A stretch of DNA of 64,000 bases from Phycisphaeraceae bacterium. GTDB lineage: Bacteria > Planctomycetota > Phycisphaerae > Phycisphaerales > Phycisphaeraceae. Under the pieces are notes generated by a model that saw only the letters and a program-made list of their open reading frames with translations, searched no databases and was not told where the DNA came from. The stretch spans positions 1-64,000 of the forward strand of contig JAJDCU010000072.1 of the NCBI GenBank assembly GCA_029260655.1, written 5' to 3'. A program made the translations under genes and the position numbers. Below, piece by piece: positions 1 to 8,194 of this stretch; position 1 is the first letter of the stretch, and each line of letters starts with the position of its first letter.

Positions 1-230
1 CATGCAATAGATGTACGATGATTCGGCCGATCGCGCAAGCTAACATGCGCCTAACATCAGAGGTTTTCTACAGAGCAGGCTTATCCCTTTTCTTACCCCG
101 CCTCTGGCCTTTCTCTCAAACCTACCGTTCTGCTGTCGTTGTACAGTGAAGCGAATATTCCGCTCGATTGCTTGAACCTTCCAGTGTTTTTCCGCGTCCT
201 TCCTAATGAGCGTGGAGAAAAGGGTGAGCT

Positions 231-794
231 ATGACAGCAGGTAAAGAGTATATTCACAGCGAACTGCTCGTCATTCGGTACTTGAACGGAAATGACCAAG
301 CGTTCGTTGAACTAGTGCATGTCTGGGAGAGGCCATTGTTCTACTACATTAGGCGCCTGGTTGACACGGAGGAAGACGCATGGGACACAATGCAGGAAGT
401 CTGGTTCAAAGTCAGTCGGAAAATCCGAAGGCTACACGATCCAGCCGCATTCCCTGCGTGGCTGTACAAACTTGCGCATAATAGCGCGATTGACCATCTG
501 AGGAAGAATCCTTCATTCAAGTTTTTGCCAGAAAGTGAAAGAGCCCCCGCCAACCCTGGAAAAGAGGCCAGTACTCTCTCGTCGGACCTCGATGCGGACG
601 AGCTTCACTGGGGGTTGGGGCAGTTGAGTCACCATCACCGGGAAGTGTTGCTACTGCATTTTCTGGAAGGCTTTTCGTTGGCCGAAATCAGCGATATTAC
701 GGGTGTTCCCATAGGAACAGTCAAATCACGCATTTATTTTGCCAAGAAGGCACTTCGTGAAATATTGGAACAAGAGAGGAGCCACTGTGAATAG
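231..794 (+). CDS. ECF-type sigma-70 RNA polymerase sigma factor
   Basis: This 187-residue protein has the two-domain layout of extracytoplasmic-function sigma factors. An N-terminal region 2 (about residues 12-85) carries the DAWDTMQEVWFKV helix and the AWLYKLAHNSAIDHLRK stretch. A C-terminal region 4 (about 130-180) carries the helix-turn-helix LAEISDITGVPIGTVKSR. The ATG follows an AAGGGTGAG ribosome site. It would direct RNA polymerase to a dedicated promoter set. The next gene overlaps its end by 8 bases, so the two are probably translationally coupled, and that partner may control sigma activity (inference). GC content is visibly lower than in the flagellar region. The family is certain; the regulon is unknown. 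Confidence 0.93.
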   Translation: MTAGKEYIHSELLVIRYLNGNDQAFVELVHVWERPLFYYIRRLVDTEEDAWDTMQEVWFKVSRKIRRLHDPAAFPAWLYKLAHNSAIDHLRKNPSFKFLPESERAPANPGKEASTLSSDLDADELHWGLGQLSHHHREVLLLHFLEGFSLAEISDITGVPIGTVKSRIYFAKKALREILEQERSHCE

Positions 795-1341
795 GCAACA
801 ATTCCGAGAAGAGATGTTTGAGCTGGAAACAGTAACTCCGGAACTCAAGGAAAAATTCCGAAAGGAGATACAAAATATCGTTGAAAAACCTCTCAAGTCA
901 TGGGAACGCATTCTTGCTCTTTTAATCATTCCGTTTGGGATCGGTCTTGCACTCCTATGCGGCGGGCTATGGTTTCTGGCTGATTCAGAGTATTCGAGGC
1001 TCATCCGGACCGAGATAGGGGTCGTTTCGTTGATCGGCGCTCTATTAGCTGTATGGTCAATCTTGGTTGTGAAGAAGGGACGACATTTGAAGAATGACTT
1101 CCTTGTGCCTGTAGTAGCGTTCGGCATTTTTGTTACCATGATAGTGGTTTCCATTGCCATGACAGGGAGCGTTGACGCGGACCTTTTGGCAGCTACTATG
1201 GTGGTGGGTTTCGTTTTTGTATGTGAACGCGTGAAGATAGCCGAGCTGCATATCCGGGAAAACATACTGAGGCAAGAACTGCGGTTGGCTGAGTTCACCG
1301 AGCATTTTGGAGGCGTTGGTTCCGGAGAGCACTACGAGTGA
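787..1341 (+). CDS. Four-TM membrane protein coupled to the ECF sigma factor
   Basis: I chose the GTG at 787 because AGGAG lies six bases upstream and the gene then overlaps the sigma factor by 8 bases. An in-frame ATG 48 bases further up would sit deep in the sigma gene. The 184-residue product begins with about 40 charged cytoplasmic residues rich in Glu and Lys. Four hydrophobic segments follow (about 43-65, 75-95, 105-125, 130-148), then an amphipathic C-terminal helix. There is no recognisable zinc-finger anti-sigma motif (no HxxxCxxC). Position and topology suggest a membrane-bound modulator of the sigma factor, but no family can be assigned by eye. Confidence 0.75.
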   Translation: MNRQQFREEMFELETVTPELKEKFRKEIQNIVEKPLKSWERILALLIIPFGIGLALLCGGLWFLADSEYSRLIRTEIGVVSLIGALLAVWSILVVKKGRHLKNDFLVPVVAFGIFVTMIVVSIAMTGSVDADLLAATMVVGFVFVCERVKIAELHIRENILRQELRLAEFTEHFGGVGSGEHYE

Positions 1342-1486
1342 CCTGCTCGATGAGGAGTGGCTTTCGCTCGATTCCGGGGTGTAGAATATTACAGTGATGC
1401 GCAATCGACTACAGATTGTGACCAGCTAGAGTGTAACGAATCAGAGGCAGCAACGGTGTCGGATACCGTAATACGGCGTGACACTG

Positions 1487-2260
1487 CTATCGATCGCATT
1501 GTCGTTGCACGAATGCTTCATATTGCTGCGGTGTGTCGATGCCGTGATGCCGTACTACTGTCTGCACGACGGCGATCTTGTAGCCGTGCTCGAGGGCACG
1601 GAGTTGTTCGAGTTTTTCGGCTTCTTCTAAGGGGGTCGGGGGGAGTGTGACGTACTTGAGCAGGAAGTCGCGGCGGTAGGCGTAGACGCCGGGGTGTTTG
1701 AGCGGTTGGGGATTGGGGGTTGGGGATTGGGGGTTGAGGTCGCGGACGTGGGGGATCAGGCTTCTTGAGAAGTACAGGGCGTGCCCTTGCTGGTCGACGA
1801 TGAGTTTGACGATGTTGGGGTTGGTAGGGTCTTCGTCGAGAGCGAAGGGGCTGGCCAGCGTGGCCATGGGTGCGTCGGGGTCGTTGGCCAGGCCCTCGAC
1901 TAACTGATCGATCACGGCGGGCTCGATCTCGGGCTCGTCGCCCTGGACGTTGAGGATGATGTTGGGGGTTGCCCCCGGAGCTTGAGTGGCAGAGGCTTCG
2001 AGCAACTCAACGGCCTCGGCCAGTCGGCTGGTGCCGTTTGGGTGATCTTCTCGTGTCATCACCGCTTCGCCGTCGAACCCGGCTACCGCGTCGAAGATGC
2101 GCTGGTCATCGGTGGCGACCACGATCCTGTCAACTGTCCGGGCCTTGCGGACCTGTTCAACGACGTGTTGGATCAGCGGCTTGCCGGTTTTGTTAGCCAG
2201 CGGTTTGCCGGGGAAGCGCGTCGACCCAAACCGTGCGGGGATGATGGCGGTGGCTTGCAT
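1487..2260 (-). CDS. kdsB: 3-deoxy-manno-octulosonate cytidylyltransferase
   Basis: It activates Kdo with CTP to give CMP-Kdo for lipopolysaccharide inner-core synthesis in the cytoplasm. The N-terminus PARFGSTRFPGKPL is the nucleotide-binding signature of this family. The motifs EDHPNGTSRLAEA and NVQGDEPEI follow in the expected order, and LEQLRALEHGYKI lies near the end. At 257 residues it is slightly longer than usual. The extra length sits in the loop just before KHPGVYAYR, where five heptanucleotide repeats are translated as a Pro/Asn/Gln-rich stretch (see the repeat entry at 1704). It lies 39 bases after the TPR gene on the same strand, so the two probably form an operon. No clear ribosome site precedes the ATG. 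Confidence 0.94.
   Translation of the reverse strand: MQATAIIPARFGSTRFPGKPLANKTGKPLIQHVVEQVRKARTVDRIVVATDDQRIFDAVAGFDGEAVMTREDHPNGTSRLAEAVELLEASATQAPGATPNIILNVQGDEPEIEPAVIDQLVEGLANDPDAPMATLASPFALDEDPTNPNIVKLIVDQQGHALYFSRSLIPHVRDLNPQSPTPNPQPLKHPGVYAYRRDFLLKYVTLPPTPLEEAEKLEQLRALEHGYKIAVVQTVVRHHGIDTPQQYEAFVQRQCDR
1704..1738 (-). repeat. Five tandem heptanucleotides inside kdsB
   Basis: Read on the plus strand, five consecutive 7-base units alternate GGTTGGG and GATTGGG, the last being GGTTGAG. On the coding strand these are CCCAACC and CCCAATC units. Because 7 is not a multiple of 3, successive units are read in different frames and yield a Pro, Asn, Gln, Ser, Thr-rich loop without a stop. The same C-rich heptads occur in gaps before the DUF1802 gene, motB, flbD and lnt. 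Confidence 0.85.
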
Positions 2261-2299
2261 GGGGGGCGTGTCGCGTCGGAGGTCGGGGCCGGGGGGTGG

Positions 2300-3799
2300 T
2301 CAACCGCCGGTGTCTTTCAACTCTTCGATCAGCTTGCGGATTTCTTCCATGCGGTCGCGGATGTCGCGGAAGTTGATATCGGTCTGCAGCAGGCCCGAGG
2401 CGACGGACTGCGCTTCCTTGGCATGTTCGAGGTCGCTGTTCTTTTGGGCCAGCTTGATCCGAGCGTCCATCAGCAAGTAGCGCAGATCCATCGCCAGCCG
2501 GTCGTCGGGGATCCTGTGCGCCTCGATGCCCAGGTTCAGCGTGTCGACCGCTTCGTCCAGCCACTGCTTGTGGATGTAGCACCGCCCAAGCAGCTCGTGG
2601 GACAGGGCCCGGCGTTTGGGGTCGGCCTTGGCCTGCTGGAATGCGCCGATCGCGTCGTCGTATCTCTCTGACAGGAACAGACGCCTGCCCAGTTCGTACC
2701 GCAGGACCATGTCGGTCGGGTAGTTCTTGCACCGGTCGGTGTATTCCTGAAGCTCGAACGCGAGTTGCTTGGCCTTGCCCGCCTGGTACTTCTGGATCAT
2801 CTCCTGGTCGTTGGGGTTCTGGTCGATCCTGGCCTTGATCTGACGCAGCACGCGGTTGAACTGCTTCATCTGGATATCGCCGATCCGTACACGGTGGCGG
2901 TACTGGCCGGAGTCCTCCCAGGTTTTTTTCAGCAGCGCGATCGCTTCCTTTTCGCTCTCGGCGGTCTCCCGCTGGATCAGCGCGTCGACCAGCTTCTGCA
3001 TCCGGTTGACGTCCTCGGTGTCTTCTTCGTATTCGGCCCGGCGTCGGTTGATGATGTCCTGGGCCGCGTCGGCGGTCTTGCTGATCTGGCCTTCCTGTTG
3101 AAGCGCCGCCTGCCCGTCCGCGTCCTTGATGTTCTTGCGGAAGTCGCCTTCACCGCCCGAGCCGAACTTCTTCTCCGCCAGCATCTGCTCGGCCTGGAGG
3201 TCTTTCAGCTCGCCCAGCAGCTTGCTGTCGTTGGGGTTCATCGCCGCGGCCTTACGGCAGGATTCCACGGCCTTGTCGTACGACCCGATCCGCACGAACA
3301 GGTCGCGCGCCTCCAGGAGCATCTTCTGGCTGGGCTTTTTCTGTTGACCGATCATCGGCAGGAGCTGTTCGCCGACCCAGTGGGCGACCTCGCCGAGGTT
3401 CAGTTCCTCTTCATTTTCGTCGGCCTCGACCGCGGCCTTCATCACGTCCCGCATCAGCGAGACGTTCAGCGGGTCCATCGCCCAGAGCTTCTCGGCCAGG
3501 AGCATCTTGTCGATCGCGGTGGGCCCCAGCTTCTTCATCTTCACGGTCAGGCCCGCCGGCTTGCCGCCGTTGACCTTGCGGCGCTTGGCGACGTCCTGCA
3601 GCGCTTCGTGCTGGGGCATGTTGTCCGGGTCGTGGCGCAGCCCGTTGATAGCGCAGTCGATGGAGTAGTCGTAATTCTGAGCGTTGGCGGTGGTCTCGGC
3701 GTGCTCGAAAAACCGGCGTGCCTTACGCAGGTCGCGCTTGAACCCGTTGCCGGGTGATTTGTCTTTGCCGCTCTTTTTGATCTTGTCTAAAAAACTCAA
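2300..3799 (-). CDS. TPR-repeat protein, soluble
   Basis: This 499-residue protein starts at a TTG codon (Met-Ser-Phe-Leu-Asp-Lys). It has no signal peptide or membrane segment. It contains several helical pairs of tetratricopeptide type: around residues 30-75 (ARRFFEHAETTANAQNYDYSI), around 170-205 (LFVRIGSYDKAVESCRKAAAMNPND), and around 360-440 (ELGRRLFLSERYDDAIGAFQQA and the following units). A Lys/Glu-rich, probably coiled-coil section lies between. It probably acts as a protein-interaction scaffold. It is the first gene of a two-gene unit with kdsB and is divergent from dapB. I cannot name a specific partner or process. Confidence 0.75.
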   Translation of the reverse strand: MSFLDKIKKSGKDKSPGNGFKRDLRKARRFFEHAETTANAQNYDYSIDCAINGLRHDPDNMPQHEALQDVAKRRKVNGGKPAGLTVKMKKLGPTAIDKMLLAEKLWAMDPLNVSLMRDVMKAAVEADENEEELNLGEVAHWVGEQLLPMIGQQKKPSQKMLLEARDLFVRIGSYDKAVESCRKAAAMNPNDSKLLGELKDLQAEQMLAEKKFGSGGEGDFRKNIKDADGQAALQQEGQISKTADAAQDIINRRRAEYEEDTEDVNRMQKLVDALIQRETAESEKEAIALLKKTWEDSGQYRHRVRIGDIQMKQFNRVLRQIKARIDQNPNDQEMIQKYQAGKAKQLAFELQEYTDRCKNYPTDMVLRYELGRRLFLSERYDDAIGAFQQAKADPKRRALSHELLGRCYIHKQWLDEAVDTLNLGIEAHRIPDDRLAMDLRYLLMDARIKLAQKNSDLEHAKEAQSVASGLLQTDINFRDIRDRMEEIRKLIEELKDTGG

Positions 3800-4036
3800 G
3801 GCCGTACTCGCAGGGGGTTGGGTGAACCGGGCTGGGCTTGGCCGGTTCGGACATTTAATTGTAGGGGAAGTGGCCCCGGCTTGCTATCCGCTTGGCCGGG
3901 TTTCCGGGCTCACGCGGCTTGCTCGGCCGGGGCTCTAACCGTAAGGTTGCGGTAGACTTGCGGTTTCGCGTGCCGATCGTGTGAGGTATCGGACCTAACC
4001 GTTCTCAGCCGTTAGGCGTAAGCAGGATGCAATCTC
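3800..4036. promoter_or_regulatory. Divergent intergenic region, TPR gene / dapB
   Basis: These 237 bases separate two divergently transcribed genes and should hold both promoters. An AT-rich stretch (ATTTAATTG near 3855) is the only promoter-like patch I can see. I found no convincing -35/-10 pair and no strong hairpin. Confidence 0.35.
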
Positions 4037-4825
4037 ATGATCAAGATCGCGATTAACGGTGCGGCGGGACGGATGGGTCGTCGTCTGGTCGCCCTGGCCG
4101 GGCTTGACGCAGAGCTGCAACTCGTCGCGGCGCTGGACCACGCCGGCTGCGGTCTGCTGGGCCAGGACGCCGGCCGGGTCGCCGGGGAGGCCGAGGCGGG
4201 CGTCGCTATTTCGTCGTCGCTTGAGGCGCAGGCGGACGTGATGATTGACTTCAGCGTCCAGCCGGCGGTGCGACCGGCGGTCAGGTTATGCCGGGACCGC
4301 GGCGTCGCGTTGGTGATCGGGACGACCGGTCTGGCCGCCGAGGATGAACAGGCGATCGACGACGCGGCCGGGTCCATCCCCGTGCTCACAGCCCCGAACA
4401 TGAGCCTGGGGGTCAACCTGTTGTTCACCTTGGTGGGGCAGGTCGCCAAACAGTTGGGCGATGAGTATGACATCGAGGTGGTCGAGACCCATCACCGGTT
4501 CAAGCAGGACGCGCCCTCCGGTACGGCGATGGGGCTGGTCAAGTCTATCTGTGACGCGACCGGCAAGGACATCGTTCATGACGTCAAGCACGGGCGATCC
4601 GGCATGGACCCGCGCAACCCCGGCGAGATCGGCGTCCACGCGCTGCGGCTGGGCGATGAGGTCGGCCGGCATACGGTTTCGTTCGCCACACTCGGTGAAG
4701 AGATCCAGCTCACCCACAAGGCCAACACCCGCGACACCTTCGCCGCAGGCGCGCTGCGTGCCGCCAAGTGGCTCGCCGGCAAGCCCGCTGGCCGGTACAC
4801 CATGCGGGACGTGCTGGGTCTGTGA
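4037..4825 (+). CDS. dapB: 4-hydroxy-tetrahydrodipicolinate reductase
   Basis: It catalyses the NAD(P)H-dependent reduction step of the diaminopimelate/lysine pathway, in the cytoplasm. The N-terminal Rossmann motif is INGAAGRMG (about residues 6-14). The nucleotide-contacting GTTGL follows near residue 95. The family signature ETHHRFKQDAPSGTA (about 150-165) contains the catalytic His-His and Lys. The C-terminal segment GEIGVHALRLGDEVGRHTVSF is also typical. At 262 residues it has normal length. The deoxyhypusine-synthase-like gene follows 117 bases later on the same strand and may be co-transcribed. Confidence 0.97.
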   Translation: MIKIAINGAAGRMGRRLVALAGLDAELQLVAALDHAGCGLLGQDAGRVAGEAEAGVAISSSLEAQADVMIDFSVQPAVRPAVRLCRDRGVALVIGTTGLAAEDEQAIDDAAGSIPVLTAPNMSLGVNLLFTLVGQVAKQLGDEYDIEVVETHHRFKQDAPSGTAMGLVKSICDATGKDIVHDVKHGRSGMDPRNPGEIGVHALRLGDEVGRHTVSFATLGEEIQLTHKANTRDTFAAGALRAAKWLAGKPAGRYTMRDVLGL

Positions 4826-4942
4826 CCCGATCAGCCGCGCCTTCATCTACAAAGTTGCTAGGTTTTCGTGTCGATCCGGCGGGTTCTCTGGTATCATGCT
4901 CGGCCGCCCGAACCCCGCCTTCCCGCTTGGAGGTTTCATGAT

Positions 4943-6046
4943 ATGACCACGCACACCACCCCCGGCTCCCCCGGACTCCCCGGTTCACCCGCCAACCTGA
5001 CCCCGGTCATCCCCGCCAAGCTCCCTGTGCGCCCCAAATCTCGAACCTCCACCGCTCCCGGGGGCGGGGGCGTCCGCCGGTTCCTCGATGAAAACTTCCT
5101 GCACTTCAACAGCCGTGAGGTCGTCGCCGCGGCCAAAAGCTACGAGCTGCACATCGATGCCGGGGGCAAGATGCTTGTCTCGCTCGCCGGCGCCATGAGC
5201 ACCGCACGTCTGGGCAAGACCCTCGCCCGGATGATCCGCCAGGGCAAGGTCCACGCCATCTCCTGCACCGGGGCCAACCTCGAAGAGGACCTCTTCGTGA
5301 TGCTGGCCGGCGCGGAGTACGAGCACTGCCCGGATTGGCGCGCCCTCTCCGCCGATGACGAGCAGGCGCTCTACGCCCGGGGCATGAATCGCGTGACCGA
5401 CACCTGTATCCCCGAGACCGTGATGCGCCACCTGGAGCGCCGACTGATCGAGCGTTGGAAGGCCGCCGCCGGGGAGGGGGTACGTAAGTTTCCCAACGAG
5501 TACCTGTTCGATGTCATCCGAAGCGGCGAGCTTGATGAGCACTATCAACTCCCGGCCGAAGACTCCTGGATGATCGCCGCGGCAGAGAAAAACATCCCCG
5601 TCTTCTGCCCGGGCTGGGAAGACTCGACCACCGGCAACATCTTCACCGCGATGGTCATGAACGGCACGCTGCCCGACCACCAATGCGTCAAGACCGGCAC
5701 CGAGCAGATGCAGGCCCTGTCAAGCTGGTACCTCGACAACATGGCCGGCGAACACGACGATTCACCAAGCGTCGGGTTCTTCCAGGTCGGCGGCGGCATC
5801 GCGGGCGACTTCGCCATCTGCGCCGTCCCCATGCTGATCCAGGACCTGAAGAAACTGGACACCCGCTTCTGGGGCTACTTCTGCCAGACCTCCGACGCCT
5901 GCACGAGCTACGGCGGATACTCCGGGGCGGTGCCCAATGAAAAGATCACTTGGGGCAAGCTCGATCCCGACACGCCAAAGTTCATGATCGAGTCCGACGC
6001 CACCATCGTCGTCCCGCTGATTTTCGCGTATGTGCTTGGGGACTAA
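4943..6046 (+). CDS. Deoxyhypusine synthase family protein
   Basis: I placed the start at the ATG at 4943, after TTGGAGG. An upstream in-frame ATG at 4868 has no ribosome site. After a Pro-rich leader of about 45 residues the 367-residue protein follows the deoxyhypusine synthase fold. It shows CTGANLEEDLFVMLAG, a segment with GMNRVTDTCIPE, GWEDSTTGNIF, and near the C-terminus the NEKITWGKL motif, whose Lys matches the position of the catalytic lysine of eukaryotic deoxyhypusine synthase. Bacteria lack eIF5A, so the substrate is probably a polyamine. Bacterial homologues of this type have been linked to homospermidine-like synthesis. The family is sure; the product is inferred. Confidence 0.85.
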   Translation: MTTHTTPGSPGLPGSPANLTPVIPAKLPVRPKSRTSTAPGGGGVRRFLDENFLHFNSREVVAAAKSYELHIDAGGKMLVSLAGAMSTARLGKTLARMIRQGKVHAISCTGANLEEDLFVMLAGAEYEHCPDWRALSADDEQALYARGMNRVTDTCIPETVMRHLERRLIERWKAAAGEGVRKFPNEYLFDVIRSGELDEHYQLPAEDSWMIAAAEKNIPVFCPGWEDSTTGNIFTAMVMNGTLPDHQCVKTGTEQMQALSSWYLDNMAGEHDDSPSVGFFQVGGGIAGDFAICAVPMLIQDLKKLDTRFWGYFCQTSDACTSYGGYSGAVPNEKITWGKLDPDTPKFMIESDATIVVPLIFAYVLGD

Positions 6047-6082
6047 TTTGCGGCTTCTGACCGTGAAACCGTGAAGAGTTAG

Positions 6083-6160
6083 TCCGCAGATTTCACAGAT
6101 TAATGTCGAAGCACTCTGATCTGCCACTTCTTAATCCACGCCATCTGCATAATCTGCGGA
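6083..6160. repeat. Inverted repeat, 10-bp arms
   Basis: The arms TCCGCAGATT (6083-6092) and AATCTGCGGA (6151-6160) are perfect inverted copies separated by 58 bases. Additional CAGATT/ATCTG fragments lie between them. It could be a dispersed intergenic repeat or part of a convergent terminator between the deoxyhypusine-synthase-like gene and the chemoreceptor gene. No T-run follows either arm. Confidence 0.55.
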
Positions 6161-6174
6161 TACTTCCTGCCGTG

Positions 6175-6345
6175 CTTTCTTCTTGTACGCCCGCAAGACT
6201 CTACTCGTGGCAGTGCAGACACACGATCGAAAGCGTTCTTTCTTTATTGAAGGAACTTGACGGCGGGTGGAAAGCAACTGTGACTCTTTATTAAATACGA
6301 TCAGAAGAAAACTCGCCTGGGCCCGGAGTTTATGGGCCGTTCGGT
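6175..6345 (+). pseudogene. Decayed copy of the promoter and 5' end of prfB
   Basis: From about 6207 this stretch aligns base by base with the start of the intact prfB at 9837. Shared segments include ACACGAT, GAAAGCGTT, TTGAAGGAACT (prfB CTGAAGGAACT), GGTGGAAAGCA, GACTCT, ATCAGAAGAA and CGCCTGGGC. By hand, about four of five positions match over the 70 best bases. Most differences are C/T transitions and there are a few single-base gaps. The ATG is GTG here and the recoding site is altered to a TTATTAAAT-like sequence. Similarity weakens after 6340. Upstream (about 6175-6206) it also resembles the prfB promoter region. It is a truncated, non-functional duplicate, separated from prfB by the porin and chemoreceptor genes. 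Confidence 0.8.
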
Positions 6346-6374
6346 CGAACAGGCAGTCCCACCCAATCGAGGCT

Positions 6375-8126
6375 TTATGACGCTCCTTGATTGGACCACC
6401 GGCGATCCTCATCGCCGGATGGAGGGCCGCTATCGCGTTTACGACGGTCGGGGGTCTTGATCTTGAACTTGCCGATCAGGCCTTGGAGCTGCTCTGCCTT
6501 AAGCGAGAGCTGTCCGGCGGCCTCTGCAGATTGGGCGGTGCCTTCGCCGACCTGATTGGATACGGCGCTGACAGACTGGACGCTCCTGCTGATCTCTTCT
6601 GAGGCCGCGGACTGTTGTTCAGCGGCGGCGGCGATCGACTGGATCATCCCGCTGACCTCCTGAGCCCCGGCGACAATTTTCTTCAGACTCTCACCGGCCT
6701 GAGTCGCCTTTACAACACCTTCCTTGACCTGATCGGTCCCGGAGCTCATCCGGTTCACAGCCTGCTCCGTCTCGGTTTGAATCGCAGTGATGGATTCGCC
6801 GATCTCCTCGGTCGCCTTGGTCGTGCGGTCGGCGAGCTTGCGGACCTCGTCGGCGACGACCGCGAAGCCCCGGCCGTGTTCTCCGGCGCGGGCCGCTTCG
6901 ATTGCGGCGTTGAGCGCCAGCAGGTTGGTCTGATCGGCGATGTCGTTGATGACCTCGATGATCTGGCCGATCTGCTCGCCTCGTTTGCCCAATTCCGAGA
7001 CACTGGCGGCGCTGGATGATACGGCGTCGGAGATGGAGTTCATCCCGTTGATTGTTTCGGAGACAACTTGACCACCTTCGGACGCGACCCGGCCCGACTC
7101 CTCGGCGTTGTTGGAGGCCTCGGCACTCTTGCGCGCCACTTCGACGACACTGGCGGACATCTGCTCGACAGCGGAGGAGATCTGCGTGATCTGACCGTTC
7201 TGCTCCCGCATCCCGGTCGTCATTTCCTCGGCACTCGCGGCGATCTCGGTCGCGGCCCCGGCGACATCGGTCGCGGCCCCAGCGACCGAGGCGATCAGGT
7301 CGTGGATACGCTCGACAAAGACGTTGAACCACTTGCCAAGGTCGCCCAATTCGTCCTTGCGGTTCTGATCGACCCGACGGGTCAGGTCGCCTTCGCCCTC
7401 GGCGATATCTCTGAGCCGGACGACCATGTCACGGATTGGCTTGACGACCGACATCCGCAGCGCGAACCAGGCGCCGATGCAACAGAAGACGATGACACCG
7501 ATCAAAGCCAGCGCCATGAAGCGGATACGGTTCACTTTAGCGGTCGTGGATTGCGAGTTTTGTTCGACCCGATCCAGGACCGCCGTCAGCGAATCGATCT
7601 GGCTGGTGACGAATGGCTGGATCTCGTCGGCCAAGGCCGCGGCAACGGTGTCGAACTCACCCATCATAAGGTTGCCTGCCTCGGGGCCGCCATCGATGTA
7701 GGCCTGGGCAAGCTTCTGCCCCATGGCGTAAAAAGCGTTGAACTTCGCCTGCAACTCATTGGCGCTCTTCAATGCTTCCTCGTCGTTTTCGCTGGTAAAG
7801 TGGTCTTGGAAATCAGACAAGAGTGATCCGAACGCTTCTGCGTGCTTTTGGGCCTCATCGAACCCGTCGTCGAACCCCTCTACGCCGCGGGTCGCGGAAA
7901 TATCGGTCAGCCACTGCTGGACCTGCACGACGTGCAGTTGCAGGTTCTTCGCCTTGATGGCCAAGACACTGGCGGTCTCCTGGGCCACCTTGACGCTCGC
8001 GTCCACGTCTTTCATGGAGTTGTTGACCTGGAGGGTCAGGTTCCAGTTGTAGAATACGACCCCACCGAGGAATACCGTAAGGACGGTTAGGGCCAGTGTC
8101 AGTTTTGCCATGATCGAGTTAAACAT
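6375..8126 (-). CDS. Methyl-accepting chemotaxis protein
   Basis: This 583-residue chemoreceptor sits in the inner membrane and signals to CheA/CheW. TM1 spans about residues 7-27. A periplasmic, mostly helical sensor domain spans about 30-195, and TM2 about 205-225. A HAMP domain follows with [26 protein letters not shown]. The cytoplasmic signalling hairpin has the invariant tip [20 protein letters not shown] followed by [15 protein letters not shown]. No CheR-binding pentapeptide is present at the C-terminus, which ends in a charged tail. It lies 68 bases after the OprB porin on the same strand, so it may sense the solute that the porin admits (inference). AAGGTG precedes the start. Confidence 0.96.
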   Translation of the reverse strand: MFNSIMAKLTLALTVLTVFLGGVVFYNWNLTLQVNNSMKDVDASVKVAQETASVLAIKAKNLQLHVVQVQQWLTDISATRGVEGFDDGFDEAQKHAEAFGSLLSDFQDHFTSENDEEALKSANELQAKFNAFYAMGQKLAQAYIDGGPEAGNLMMGEFDTVAAALADEIQPFVTSQIDSLTAVLDRVEQNSQSTTAKVNRIRFMALALIGVIVFCCIGAWFALRMSVVKPIRDMVVRLRDIAEGEGDLTRRVDQNRKDELGDLGKWFNVFVERIHDLIASVAGAATDVAGAATEIAASAEEMTTGMREQNGQITQISSAVEQMSASVVEVARKSAEASNNAEESGRVASEGGQVVSETINGMNSISDAVSSSAASVSELGKRGEQIGQIIEVINDIADQTNLLALNAAIEAARAGEHGRGFAVVADEVRKLADRTTKATEEIGESITAIQTETEQAVNRMSSGTDQVKEGVVKATQAGESLKKIVAGAQEVSGMIQSIAAAAEQQSAASEEISRSVQSVSAVSNQVGEGTAQSAEAAGQLSLKAEQLQGLIGKFKIKTPDRRKRDSGPPSGDEDRRWSNQGAS

Positions 8127-8194
8127 TTCGGCTGCACCTTAGTAATGGGTGGATGTGTTCAGGCATTGGTGGGTGAATGTTTTTGGTGTCATTA

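Larger units (their letters stand above)
6047..6374. other. Gene-free 328-bp gap with inverted repeat and prfB remnant
   Basis: No intact gene is visible. The first part holds a dyad, TCCGCAGATT at 6083-6092 and its exact reverse complement AATCTGCGGA at 6151-6160. Next to it are CCGTGAAA/CCGTGAAG direct repeats near 6061. The second part is the decayed prfB 5' fragment described separately. The last 30 bases before the chemoreceptor stop hold nothing recognisable. Confidence 0.7.

Noticed and set aside
1-230. Promoter or gene in the first 230 bases
   Set aside because: Only a short minus-strand frame overlapping the sigma-factor upstream region is open; it has no ribosome site and no recognisable protein pattern.
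2765-3757. 330-codon frame on the plus strand opposite the TPR protein
   Set aside because: Leu/Val/Asp-rich antisense shadow; the TPR frame has repeat structure and a good operon position.
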